This document shows positions 1-5,878 of a stretch of 8,631 nt of DNA, one piece after another. Where the stretch lies: NCBI GenBank assembly GCA_938039145.1, contig CALHVG010000082.1, forward strand, positions 1 to 8,631, in the 5' to 3' direction. The position numbers were made by a program, and so were the translations under genes. Position 1 is the stretch's first letter, and each line of letters starts with the position of its first letter. Under the pieces are notes generated by a model, which saw only the letters and a list, made by a program, of their open reading frames with translations, ran no database searches and was not told where the DNA came from. Source of the stretch: an uncultured Treponema sp. (GTDB lineage Bacteria; Spirochaetota; Spirochaetia; Treponematales; Treponemataceae).

Positions 1-2
1 AC

Positions 3-479
3 GAAATCCGTAAGTTGGCGGAAGAATCCAGCGTCCAAGGAAAGACGATAACCGATACGCTAAAAAACCTTAGCGATGACATTCGAGGGCTTGCGGAAAG
101 TTCCAAAATCGTGGAGGAGAAGTTCAACGCAATTTTCCAGCTGGCGGAGAACGTGCGGGGAATGAGTGCTGAACTGACCGCCGCCATGCGCGAGCAGGAA
201 AACGGTAGCCGGGAAGTGCTTGCCGCAATCAAGAATATCAATTCGGTTACGGTCGAGGTCAAAAACGGTTCTGAGGAGATGTTGATTGGTGGAAAAGGCG
301 TGGCTTCGGAGATGCAGAAGCTAGACAGTCTTACGGCGGTCATCAAGGATTCGATGAACGAGATGAGTGCCGGTGTGTCGCAGATAAACAACGCAGTAAA
401 CGAAGTCAACGAACTTGCGATGAAAAACAAGGAAAGTATACAAGGGCTTGCGGCGGAAGTAGGAAAATTTAAAGTCTAA
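3..479 (+). CDS. Methyl-accepting chemotaxis protein, C-terminal part (5' end outside window)
   Basis: The reading frame is open from base 3, so the gene begins upstream of the window; the TTG at 15 is an internal codon, not a start. The visible 158 residues begin EIRKLAEESS, which is the end of the conserved chemoreceptor hairpin tip where CheA and CheW dock. They continue as the descending helix of the coiled coil through SAELTAAMREQENGSREVL and end in GKFKV with two stop codons in a row (477-482). The last 154 residues align without a gap to the end of the complete receptor at 921-3044, so the two are tandem paralogues. There is no C-terminal NWETF-type pentapeptide for tethering CheR or CheB. 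Family membership is clear; sensor domain and ligand are outside the window. Confidence 0.95.
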   Translation, partial: EIRKLAEESSVQGKTITDTLKNLSDDIRGLAESSKIVEEKFNAIFQLAENVRGMSAELTAAMREQENGSREVLAAIKNINSVTVEVKNGSEEMLIGGKGVASEMQKLDSLTAVIKDSMNEMSAGVSQINNAVNEVNELAMKNKESIQGLAAEVGKFKV

Positions 480-509
480 TAAAAGGGAAATAGAGGGAAC
501 CCCATCAGA

Positions 510-582
510 GGGCGGCGGTAAAAATCGGTCTTACAGCTATTACTTTTCGTCCGCCGCCCCAAGTTTTCCTTGCGGAAAACTT
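510..582. repeat. Intergenic hairpin module 1: GC-armed stem plus abutting palindrome
   Basis: Arms GGGCGGCGG (510-518) and CCGCCGCCC (551-559) are perfectly complementary and enclose 32 bases; inside them GTAA (518-521) can pair with TTAC (540-543). One base later a perfect palindrome follows: AAGTTTTCC (561-569), loop TTGC, GGAAAACTT (574-582). No T-run follows either stem, so it does not read as an ordinary intrinsic terminator, although it lies just after the first receptor gene. Confidence 0.6.
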
Positions 583-597
583 GTATAACCCATCTTG

Positions 598-676
598 CAA
601 GAATCGGACTTCAGTCCGATTCTTGGGGCGGACATCGGAAGCATTATATGATGAAGTATGCCTAAGATTGTCCGCC
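598..676. repeat. Intergenic hairpin module 2: palindrome plus GC-armed stem
   Basis: CAAGAATCGGAC (598-609), loop TTCA, GTCCGATTCTTG (614-625) is a perfect 12-bp stem. One base later GGCGGACA (627-634) pairs perfectly with TGTCCGCC (669-676) around 34 bases. The GC-armed part spans 50 bases, as in module 1, and the palindrome again abuts the GGGGCGG motif. Two copies of ACTCGTTT (681-688, 700-707) follow. Confidence 0.6.
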
Positions 677-747
677 AGCCACTCGTTTTACTACGCAAAA
701 CTCGTTTGTTGTGAAAGCCACGTCTTTTGTATCAGATAGATTTTATT

Positions 748-816
748 CCGGTTTGCCGCAGGCAAACCGGGGCGGGCGGAAGAGCCGTAATTAGCTGAAG
801 CACTCATTACACCGCC
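748..816. repeat. Intergenic hairpin module 3: palindrome plus GC-armed stem
   Basis: CCGGTTTGCC (748-757), loop GCA, GGCAAACCGG (761-770) is a perfect 10-bp stem directly followed by GGCGGGCGG. GGCGG (775-779) pairs with CCGCC (812-816), with an inner stem GTAAT (787-791) and ATTAC (806-810). Modules 1 and 3 share GTAA...AGCT...ATTAC in the enclosed part. This third occurrence of palindrome next to GC-armed stem makes the spacer look built from a repeated design. Confidence 0.5.
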
Positions 817-860
817 ATCCCCCGACTGCATCAATTTCCTAAAGTTATAATTCCTTTTTC

Positions 861-889
861 TTGACAGATTAAATTTTCACCTTTACAGT
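861..889 (+). promoter_or_regulatory. Sigma-70-type promoter of the complete chemoreceptor gene
   Basis: TTGACA (861-866, 6/6) is 17 bases from TACAGT (884-889, 4/6 to TATAAT). Transcription would start near 896, giving a leader of about 25 bases that contains the ribosome site AGGAG (911-915). No sigma-28-like element was found here. Confidence 0.6.
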
Positions 890-920
890 AACTTTAACTA
901 TCCCCCTTTCAGGAGACTCC

Positions 921-3044
921 ATGACAGTCAGCAAACGTTTTACAATCCGCACTCGCCTACTGCTCTACTTCGGTTTTCTAAGTACCATCTCAATCTGCGG
1001 TTTGAGTTTTATTGCGGTTTGGCAAGCCCGACAGTCTCTTTCGGCTCGCATTCAATCAAATCTTCATACGATTGCCGAAGACCAAGCGAAACTTTTTGAG
1101 GAACGGTACATCACATCGCCGAAATCGAATCTTGAAACGATTGCAGCTTGCCCTACTATTGCCGATCCGGATGTGTCTCCGGATATTAAAATGGCGTTTT
1201 TATCAAAGGAACTAAAACGCAATCAGGCACTCGGCTGGCATAGGGTTATGTATGCGGCGGCAAACGGAATCCGATGGTACACAGACGGTGCTATGAAAAA
1301 AGACAGCAAAGAGAAAAAATGGTTTAGGCTGATAGAAGAGGACGGTATGTATTTAAGCAGTCCGCATTTGTCGGCAGACGAAAAGCGAATAGAATACCGA
1401 ATGGCAATTCCCGTTCACGGCATAAACGGCGGAACAATCGGTATCGTTGCAGTTGAATACGATGCACTCCAAATGTCAAAGGACAGCGAAAAAATTAAAC
1501 TTGGGCGAGGTGGAAAACTATATATTCTTGACAAGAAGGGAATTACAATCGTCGCCCCTGACATAAACGATGTCAAACAGAGCATAAAAGGCAAGAAATC
1601 CACTCTGGAGCTGGCAAAGGAAGATTCATCGCTTGAAAAACTTGCACAGTTTGAAGAGCGGGCGCTTTCCGATCAAGGCACTGGCATTGGCTTTTACACA
1701 GAGAACGGCAAGGCAAAAACTGCCGTATACACAAAAATTGCGCAGACGGATTGGACGCTTATCGTTCACGCTGAAGCAAAGGAATTTATGGATTCCATCT
1801 ACCAACTTATCCAGATTTTAGGCATTATCTCTCTTGCGATTATTTTGCTCGTCATCGGGGTTACAAGTATCCTGTCGCACAGGCTTAGTCGCCCGCTGGT
1901 AACAACGGCGGAGGCACTTAAAAATATTGCGGAAGGCGAAGGCGACTTGACGGTAAGTCTTCCGACGCGTGGAAATGATGAGATTAGCGACATTTCGCTC
2001 TTTTTCAATAAGACAATCCAGAAACTGCGGAAATCTATTGGGTCAGTCGGAAAGCACAGTGCTATTATGGAAAATCTCGGAAACTCGCTTGCAGTCAGCA
2101 TGACGAAGACGGCACTGTCAATCGACGAGATTCGGGCGAGCATAGAGGGAGTGAAGTCGCAGGCGCATGAGCAGACGACGAGCGTTTCGGAGACGACGGG
2201 AACTGTCAGCCGAATTATCGGAAACCTTGAAGCACTCAACGGAAATATTGAAAATCAGGCGGCAAGTGTGATGCGTTCTTCTGCATCAATTGAACAGATG
2301 GTGGCGAATATCGATTCAATCTCGCAGTCGCTTGAAAAGAGCAATACTCTCGCAAATACGCTTGCACAGGCAACAGCGGAAGGTAAACAGACGCTACAGA
2401 ACTCGAACACGGTAACGCAGAAAATTATCGAGCAGTCAGGCGGCCTTCTTGAAGCGAGCAACGTAATTCAGAACATCGCCGAACAGACAAACCTGCTTGC
2501 AATGAATGCGGCTATCGAGGCGGCGCATGCGGGAGAAAGCGGCAAGGGATTTGCGGTCGTTGCCGATGAGATTCGTAAATTGGCAGAGGAATCAAGTTCT
2601 CAGGGCAAGGCAATTACGGAAACGCTCCGCCATTTAAAAGACGAGATTACCGTTTTGTCCTCATCCACAAAAATTGTCGAAGAAAACTTCAACACTATCT
2701 TTAATCTGTCCGAGAGTGTCCGCAGCATGAGCACAGAGCTGACAGCCGCCATGCACGAACAGGAAAACGGCAGCAAGGAAGTGCTTGAGGCTATCAAACG
2801 TATCAGTGCGATAACCGCCGATGTCAAAACCGGCTCGGAAGAAATGCTCACAGGCGGGCGCGGTATCTTTGAAGAAATGTACAAACTCGATAACCTGACG
2901 CTCCGCCTGAAAGACAGCATGAATGAAATGTCCGACGGCGTAATGCAAATCAATTCTACAGTCCAAGAGGTTGATGACCTCGCCCAAAAAAACGACCTGA
3001 GCATCAAACGCCTTGCGCATGAAGTGAAGAAATTTAAGGTCTAG
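921..3044 (+). CDS. Methyl-accepting chemotaxis protein with dCache-like sensor, HAMP and signalling domain
   Basis: A transmembrane chemoreceptor of 707 residues that passes ligand state to the CheA/CheW kinase complex. Domains in order: short cytoplasmic N-terminus, membrane helix about 13-34, a roughly 260-residue periplasmic sensor (36-292) of the size and layout of a dCache domain, second membrane helix about 297-318, HAMP about 319-372 (RLSRPLVTTAEALKNIAEGE), then the signalling coiled coil. The hairpin tip at 521-559 contains EQTNLLAMNAAIEAAHAGES and FAVVADEIRKLAEESS, close to the universal MCP core. It ends in KKFKV without a CheR-tether pentapeptide. The ATG at 921 is supported by AGGAG five bases upstream and by the promoter at 861-889. 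The ligand cannot be read from the sequence: dCache domains bind amino acids, amines, organic acids and others. Confidence 0.96.
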   Translation: MTVSKRFTIRTRLLLYFGFLSTISICGLSFIAVWQARQSLSARIQSNLHTIAEDQAKLFEERYITSPKSNLETIAACPTIADPDVSPDIKMAFLSKELKRNQALGWHRVMYAAANGIRWYTDGAMKKDSKEKKWFRLIEEDGMYLSSPHLSADEKRIEYRMAIPVHGINGGTIGIVAVEYDALQMSKDSEKIKLGRGGKLYILDKKGITIVAPDINDVKQSIKGKKSTLELAKEDSSLEKLAQFEERALSDQGTGIGFYTENGKAKTAVYTKIAQTDWTLIVHAEAKEFMDSIYQLIQILGIISLAIILLVIGVTSILSHRLSRPLVTTAEALKNIAEGEGDLTVSLPTRGNDEISDISLFFNKTIQKLRKSIGSVGKHSAIMENLGNSLAVSMTKTALSIDEIRASIEGVKSQAHEQTTSVSETTGTVSRIIGNLEALNGNIENQAASVMRSSASIEQMVANIDSISQSLEKSNTLANTLAQATAEGKQTLQNSNTVTQKIIEQSGGLLEASNVIQNIAEQTNLLAMNAAIEAAHAGESGKGFAVVADEIRKLAEESSSQGKAITETLRHLKDEITVLSSSTKIVEENFNTIFNLSESVRSMSTELTAAMHEQENGSKEVLEAIKRISAITADVKTGSEEMLTGGRGIFEEMYKLDNLTLRLKDSMNEMSDGVMQINSTVQEVDDLAQKNDLSIKRLAHEVKKFKV

Positions 3045-3074
3045 AAGCTGTACAAAGTTGCCTGTTTTTGAGCT

Positions 3075-3103
3075 TTTACAATTTTTCCATGTGAGTTTAT
3101 AAT
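3075..3103 (+). promoter_or_regulatory. Sigma-70-type promoter of the HIT-family gene
   Basis: TTTACA (3075-3080, 5/6) and TATAAT (3098-3103, 6/6) are separated by 17 bases. A start near 3110 would give an 80-base leader to the ATG at 3191. The promoter begins 30 bases after the receptor stop codon, so the HIT gene need not depend on receptor transcription. Confidence 0.7.
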
Positions 3104-3123
3104 AAATCGACATTTGCCACATT

Positions 3124-3158
3124 CCGCTTTGAAAAATCAGAGCCATATTTTAAAGCGG
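3124..3158 (+). other. Leader hairpin upstream of the HIT-family gene
   Basis: CCGCTTT (3124-3130) pairs with AAAGCGG (3152-3158). Past a single bulged G, AAAA pairs with TTTT, giving about 11 bp around a 12-base loop. No T-run follows, so it is not a terminator. It lies in the predicted 5' leader and leaves the ribosome site AGGAG (3175-3179) free. It could affect mRNA stability or translation. Confidence 0.4.
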
Positions 3159-3190
3159 GGAATTCGGCATAAAAAGGAGTTTTTATAAAT

Positions 3191-3592
3191 ATGGAAGATT
3201 GTATTTTCTGCAAAATCATTAACGGAGATATTCCGTGCATGAAAGTTTACGAGGATGAGCATACGCTTTCTTTTATGGACATAGCAAATGATGTCGACGG
3301 ACATATGCTGGTCATTCCCAAAAAACATTGCACGAACATTTTGGATGCAGACGAAAAAACGCTCCACCATGTGATGGACACTGTAAAAAAAGTTTCCGAA
3401 CACTGCGTAAAAAACTGCGGCTGTGAAGGCATCAACATACTTAATGCGAACAACCAATGCGCAGGACAAACCGTGTTCCATCTTCATGTGCATATTATTC
3501 CAAGAAAAAACGGAGACGGACTTCCGAGCGAACCGAAATTTACAGGCGCTTTGCGTTCTTTGGAAGAAAATCACAAGATATTTAAAATGTAG
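3191..3592 (+). CDS. HIT-family nucleotide-binding protein (Hint/HinT-like)
   Basis: A 133-residue cytoplasmic protein of the histidine triad superfamily, whose Hint branch hydrolyses nucleoside phosphoramidates and related adenylated compounds. The N-terminus CIFCKIINGDIP with C4 and C7 is typical of zinc-binding bacterial HIT proteins. It is followed by VYEDEHTLSFMDI, then GHMLVIPKKH, the AGQTVFH strand and the catalytic triad H97-L-H99-V-H101 followed by IIPR. Length and motif spacing match complete family members, so the protein appears intact. Start: ATG with AGGAG 11 bases upstream, slightly long spacing. It has its own promoter and sits between a chemoreceptor and lipoprotein genes, a context that gives no hint of a special substrate. 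The exact substrate is inference only. Confidence 0.95.
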   Translation: MEDCIFCKIINGDIPCMKVYEDEHTLSFMDIANDVDGHMLVIPKKHCTNILDADEKTLHHVMDTVKKVSEHCVKNCGCEGINILNANNQCAGQTVFHLHVHIIPRKNGDGLPSEPKFTGALRSLEENHKIFKM

Positions 3593-3606
3593 GAATAGAG
3601 GTTTTT

Positions 3607-3636
3607 AAATCCGAATCGCAAAGGATTTTGTCATTT
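3607..3636 (+). terminator. Weak possible terminator after the HIT-family gene
   Basis: AAATCC (3607-3612) pairs with GGATTT (3623-3628) around a 10-base loop, followed by a T-rich stretch (TTG TCA TTTTT). The stem is short and AT-rich, so this is a modest candidate placed 15 bases after the stop codon. Confidence 0.3.
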
Positions 3637-3894
3637 TTCTGCGTAAAACTTAGCGATAAGTCAGAAGAATTATTCGGTTTTATCAGGATTAAGATTCTCT
3701 TCGAGCCGGAAACGTTAAGCATAGAAAAACCAGCTTGTATCTATGACGGAATTTAGAGCAAAAATTCTTTTTTATGTTGAAGCCCCATTTTTTTATGTCT
3801 TTTATGGACAGAATCGCTTACGAATGACATAATAAAAAAGGGAATAAAAGATAACTTCGGTTTCTTAAAAAAAACGTATTGCGTTCTTAAAAAA
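3637..3894. other. AT-rich spacer without a recognisable gene
   Basis: No reading frame with both length and a ribosome site is seen. The only notable structures are a partial inverted repeat TTATGTC (3793-3799) and GACATAA (3826-3832) flanked by T- and A-runs, and two copies of TTCTTAAAAAA (from 3862 and 3884) just before the lipoprotein promoter. A 29-codon ATG frame at 3743-3832 lacks a ribosome site and is not called. Confidence 0.5.
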
Positions 3895-3924
3895 TTGACA
3901 AACATATAGTTAATTGGCTATATC
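3895..3924 (+). promoter_or_regulatory. Sigma-70-type promoter of the lipoprotein pair, with upstream A-tracts and a dyad
   Basis: TTGACA (3895-3900, 6/6) is 18 bases from TATATC (3919-3924, 4/6). Runs of A end right at the -35 (3889-3894) and lie 22 bases further up (3867-3874), resembling an UP element. ATATAG (3904-3909) and CTATAT (3918-3923) form an inverted repeat with an 8-base gap that covers the spacer and the -10, a plausible operator. The leader to the first ATG would be about 135 bases. Confidence 0.5.
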
Positions 3925-4015
3925 TGTTTTTTACCCCTTATCAGTTAGGTTATCGAGTTTTTAGTCGTTGAAACAGCACGACATAAAATATCACACTTAG
4001 AAATAACATGCTCCG

Positions 4016-4268
4016 ATACTGTAGGTTCAGAGCAACTTCAGTTTTTATGCTAAATAAGGAGAAAGCAATGAAAAAAATCAATTTTTTTATCGGATTTACA
4101 GTTCTTGCATTTGTGGGCTGTAAAAATGGTACTGAATATTCACCAAATTACACTTTTGACGCTGAGAACAATGTGAATGTCAGTTATTACCAAAAAGACG
4201 CTAAGGCTGACCTGCTTTCATTTCTGCAGGACGGTTCTTCAAGGTCTGCCTATACTGTAGGTTCAGAG
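4016..4268 (+). repeat. 17-bp exact direct repeat bracketing the start of the small lipoprotein gene
   Basis: The same 17 bases (ATACTGTAGGTTCAGAG) occur at 4016-4032 in the leader and at 4252-4268 inside the small lipoprotein gene. With the preceding bases they match at 19 of 20 positions. The copies are 236 bp apart, not a multiple of three, so they are read in different frames and the leader copy is not an in-frame duplication. The segment between holds the ribosome site, start codon and signal peptide. Confidence 0.85.
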
Positions 4269-4334
4269 GAAAATACATGGGAAAAAGTGCTGTATGAGCC
4301 GCAGGCAGATATAAATATTAGGGCAAGCCTATGA
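4068..4334 (+). CDS. Small lipoprotein of unknown function
   Basis: An 88-residue predicted lipoprotein. MKKINFFIGFTVLAFVGC is a short type II signal peptide: two Lys, a hydrophobic stretch, then lipobox F-V-G-C with the lipidated Cys at 18; F at -3 fits relaxed spirochaete lipoboxes. The mature part is about 70 polar residues without a motif I recognise. I chose the ATG at 4068 because AAGGAG lies just upstream (4055-4060) and the signal peptide starts there; the in-frame ATG at 4008 has no ribosome site and would put 20 odd residues before the signal. The stop overlaps the next start as ATGA (4331-4334), so the two lipoproteins are probably translated together. It may be a complete small protein or the remnant of a longer one; the ending gives no clear sign. 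Confidence 0.75.
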   Translation: MKKINFFIGFTVLAFVGCKNGTEYSPNYTFDAENNVNVSYYQKDAKADLLSFLQDGSSRSAYTVGSEENTWEKVLYEPQADINIRASL

Positions 4335-5542
4335 AACGCCTGACTTTGCCGCTCATTGCAATCCTTTTGGGCTTTTCGTCGTGCGGACTTATGGATTTGA
4401 AGCCCGACAGGGAGATTTTTGGAAATTTTGAGAGTCTTGAATGGTCGGACGACTATGTGTTTGCTGCCACAAACTATCCGCAGTCCATACAGGTATGGAA
4501 CAAGGAAACCGGCAAACTCGTAAGGAATTATTACCTTACCACAAATCCGTCCTGGGCAAAAAAAAACGGAAGAAGTTTGTGGATTTATGATATGGTAACC
4601 ATGGGGAAAAATATATGGATTACGGCAGATGGAATACAAAGGAATCTTATTAGATTGAATGTTCCAACAGGAGAGTTCAAGTTCATAGACCTCGACTGTA
4701 GACCTATATATCTGGAGATATGTGAAGACAGAGGAACTGTTTTTGCCGCAACATACTGCGACCCAAGGATAGGTATTGCCATAAGGGAGCTGGATGGAGA
4801 TGGGAAAATTCTGCACAAATACAATGTCCAGCACAGTGATTTAGATGTGAGCGATATAGATGGACTTAGATTCAGAAATGGGGCTGCATATACTTTGTGT
4901 ACCAGATTTTCGGATTTCAATGTTGAGGAAGAAGAGGAGGAAGGTTACAAGGTTCTAAAACTGAAAGACGGAAAATATGAGTTTACTGAAATTTCAAAAA
5001 AGGTATTGTACAGTCCTCTCCCTTCCCTCGATGCGGAATTTTCAGGAAAATATGTTTCATCTTTTCCCTTGATTAGAGCAAGTGCTAATACAGCTCCTGT
5101 TTTCGCAGTGCTAAGCATGGTAAGGAGTCCCGGTTTGTATCGGTTTCTGTACAGGATAGAAAATTTTGAACCCCTAGTATTTTCGTACACCGGCATATTG
5201 GTGAGCAGCAAAAAGAATGACAGGGCGTTTTTTTCCGTTACGGAGTACAATAACTGCATTTACAACACAGGAAGAAAGCATGGCGGAACGCTTGAATGTG
5301 CGCGGTATCTTAATACGGGCGGTACCGAGATAAGCGTTGTGCAGATGCCTTGGGGCAATCAGCTGTACTGCTCCCGATTCGGAGACAGCTCATGGTTCAG
5401 CAAGGATGTCTTCACTTATAACTTCGATACAAATTCTTGGGACAAAAGCGGAGCCCCTCAGATTTACAAGGTAGACTTTAAGACAAACCGAGTGCTTATT
5501 TACAATGCCGACGGCACGCACAATGTTGTTGGAACGCTATAG
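4331..5542 (+). CDS. Lipoprotein of unknown function, possibly a beta-propeller
   Basis: A 403-residue predicted lipoprotein. MKRLTLPLIAILLGFSSC is a lipoprotein signal with the Cys at 18 (lipobox F-S-S-C). The mature protein is rich in short alternating hydrophobic and aromatic strands: YVFAATNYPQSIQVWNKETG, NIWITADGIQRNLIRLNVPTG, GTVFAATYCDP, APQIYKVDFKTNRVLIYNADG. These resemble blades of YVTN/WD-like propellers, where each blade relates a key to a value, but I cannot assign a named family. A run of Glu lies near residue 198. Its start overlaps the stop of the 88-residue lipoprotein (ATGA), implying translational coupling and possibly a two-lipoprotein surface or periplasmic assembly. No terminator is visible after it. 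Function unknown; beta-propeller is inference from strand pattern. Confidence 0.85.
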   Translation: MKRLTLPLIAILLGFSSCGLMDLKPDREIFGNFESLEWSDDYVFAATNYPQSIQVWNKETGKLVRNYYLTTNPSWAKKNGRSLWIYDMVTMGKNIWITADGIQRNLIRLNVPTGEFKFIDLDCRPIYLEICEDRGTVFAATYCDPRIGIAIRELDGDGKILHKYNVQHSDLDVSDIDGLRFRNGAAYTLCTRFSDFNVEEEEEEGYKVLKLKDGKYEFTEISKKVLYSPLPSLDAEFSGKYVSSFPLIRASANTAPVFAVLSMVRSPGLYRFLYRIENFEPLVFSYTGILVSSKKNDRAFFSVTEYNNCIYNTGRKHGGTLECARYLNTGGTEISVVQMPWGNQLYCSRFGDSSWFSKDVFTYNFDTNSWDKSGAPQIYKVDFKTNRVLIYNADGTHNVVGTL

Positions 5543-5615
5543 AAAAAATTATAAAGATGAATAAGACTGTCGGCAGGGAGCAAGCGGTACAGAAGTGCCT
5601 TTAAGCCCCCTGTTA

Positions 5616-5629
5616 CGGCTCGTGAGCCG
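5616..5629. other. Short palindrome between convergent genes
   Basis: CGGCTC (5616-5621), GT, GAGCCG (5624-5629) is a perfect dyad in the 114-base gap between the convergent lipoprotein and flagellar units. No T-run follows on either strand, so it is not a standard terminator. Nothing else was seen in this gap. Confidence 0.4.
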
Positions 5630-5656
5630 AAATTCAAAGAAAATCGCCTTGCATTT

Positions 5657-5878
5657 TTACAAAGCCGAACCTTTAGTCATCATGGAAAAGCGAAATAAGA
5701 GAATCTGCAAAAAAGTGATTGCGGCTATCGCTGAAAGCCCTAAAAAAATCACCCTGTAAATCAGGATTTTCTTTTTGTTCTGAGCATTTTTTTCTTTTGC
5801 GCACTCTTTTCTGATTCTAAAAAAAAGGAATGCCGACAACGAAAGTGAAAAAATCAGCTCTAAAATAAGCGAAATCAT
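5657..5878 (-). CDS. Small two-helix membrane protein coupled to flgJ
   Basis: A 73-residue protein I do not recognise. It has two hydrophobic segments, about residues 3-21 and 41-62, joined by a strongly basic loop (RIRKECAKEKNAQNKKK). By the positive-inside rule the loop is cytoplasmic and both ends face the periplasm, giving a membrane hairpin. Its ATG (5878-5876) overlaps the flgJ stop as ATGA, with no strong ribosome site of its own, so translation probably depends on flgJ. The placement directly after the rod-assembly gene suggests a link to flagellar assembly, but that is inference from context. The frame is closed by TAA and uses codons similar to its neighbours. It could be a conserved spirochaete motility accessory or only a neighbour. 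Confidence 0.65.
   Translation of the reverse strand: MISLILELIFSLSLSAFLFFRIRKECAKEKNAQNKKKILIYRVIFLGLSAIAAITFLQILLFRFSMMTKGSAL

Noticed and set aside
627..677. tRNA-like acceptor arms GGCGGAC and GTCCGCC followed by A
   Set aside because: Only about 51 bases, with no T-loop (GTTCRA) or anticodon arm; it fits the hairpin modules better.
480..920. CRISPR array or integron attC sites as an explanation of the palindromes
   Set aside because: There are no repeats of identical sequence with regular spacers, and no RYYYAAC/GTTRRRY core pairs were seen.
1799..3146. Minus-strand open frames opposite the chemoreceptor (1799-2239, 2600-3007, 2661-3146)
   Set aside because: They lie antisense to conserved MCP domains and show Ser/Cys-rich or otherwise unnatural composition typical of shadows.
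3743..3832. A 29-codon ATG frame in the AT-rich spacer
   Set aside because: No ribosome site, low complexity and no resemblance to a known peptide.
4008..4067. Upstream in-frame ATG at 4008 as start of the small lipoprotein
   Set aside because: No ribosome site there, and it would put 20 residues before a good lipoprotein signal; AAGGAG supports 4068.
4250..4834. A 194-codon minus-strand frame opposite the lipoproteins
   Set aside because: Both lipoproteins on the + strand have signal peptides and coupled starts; the antisense frame has neither ribosome site nor recognisable domain.
5743..5768. Terminator-like stem followed by T-run on the minus strand
   Set aside because: It lies inside the 73-residue membrane protein frame, has a bulged stem, and its T-run is explained by codons for Ile, Phe and Leu.
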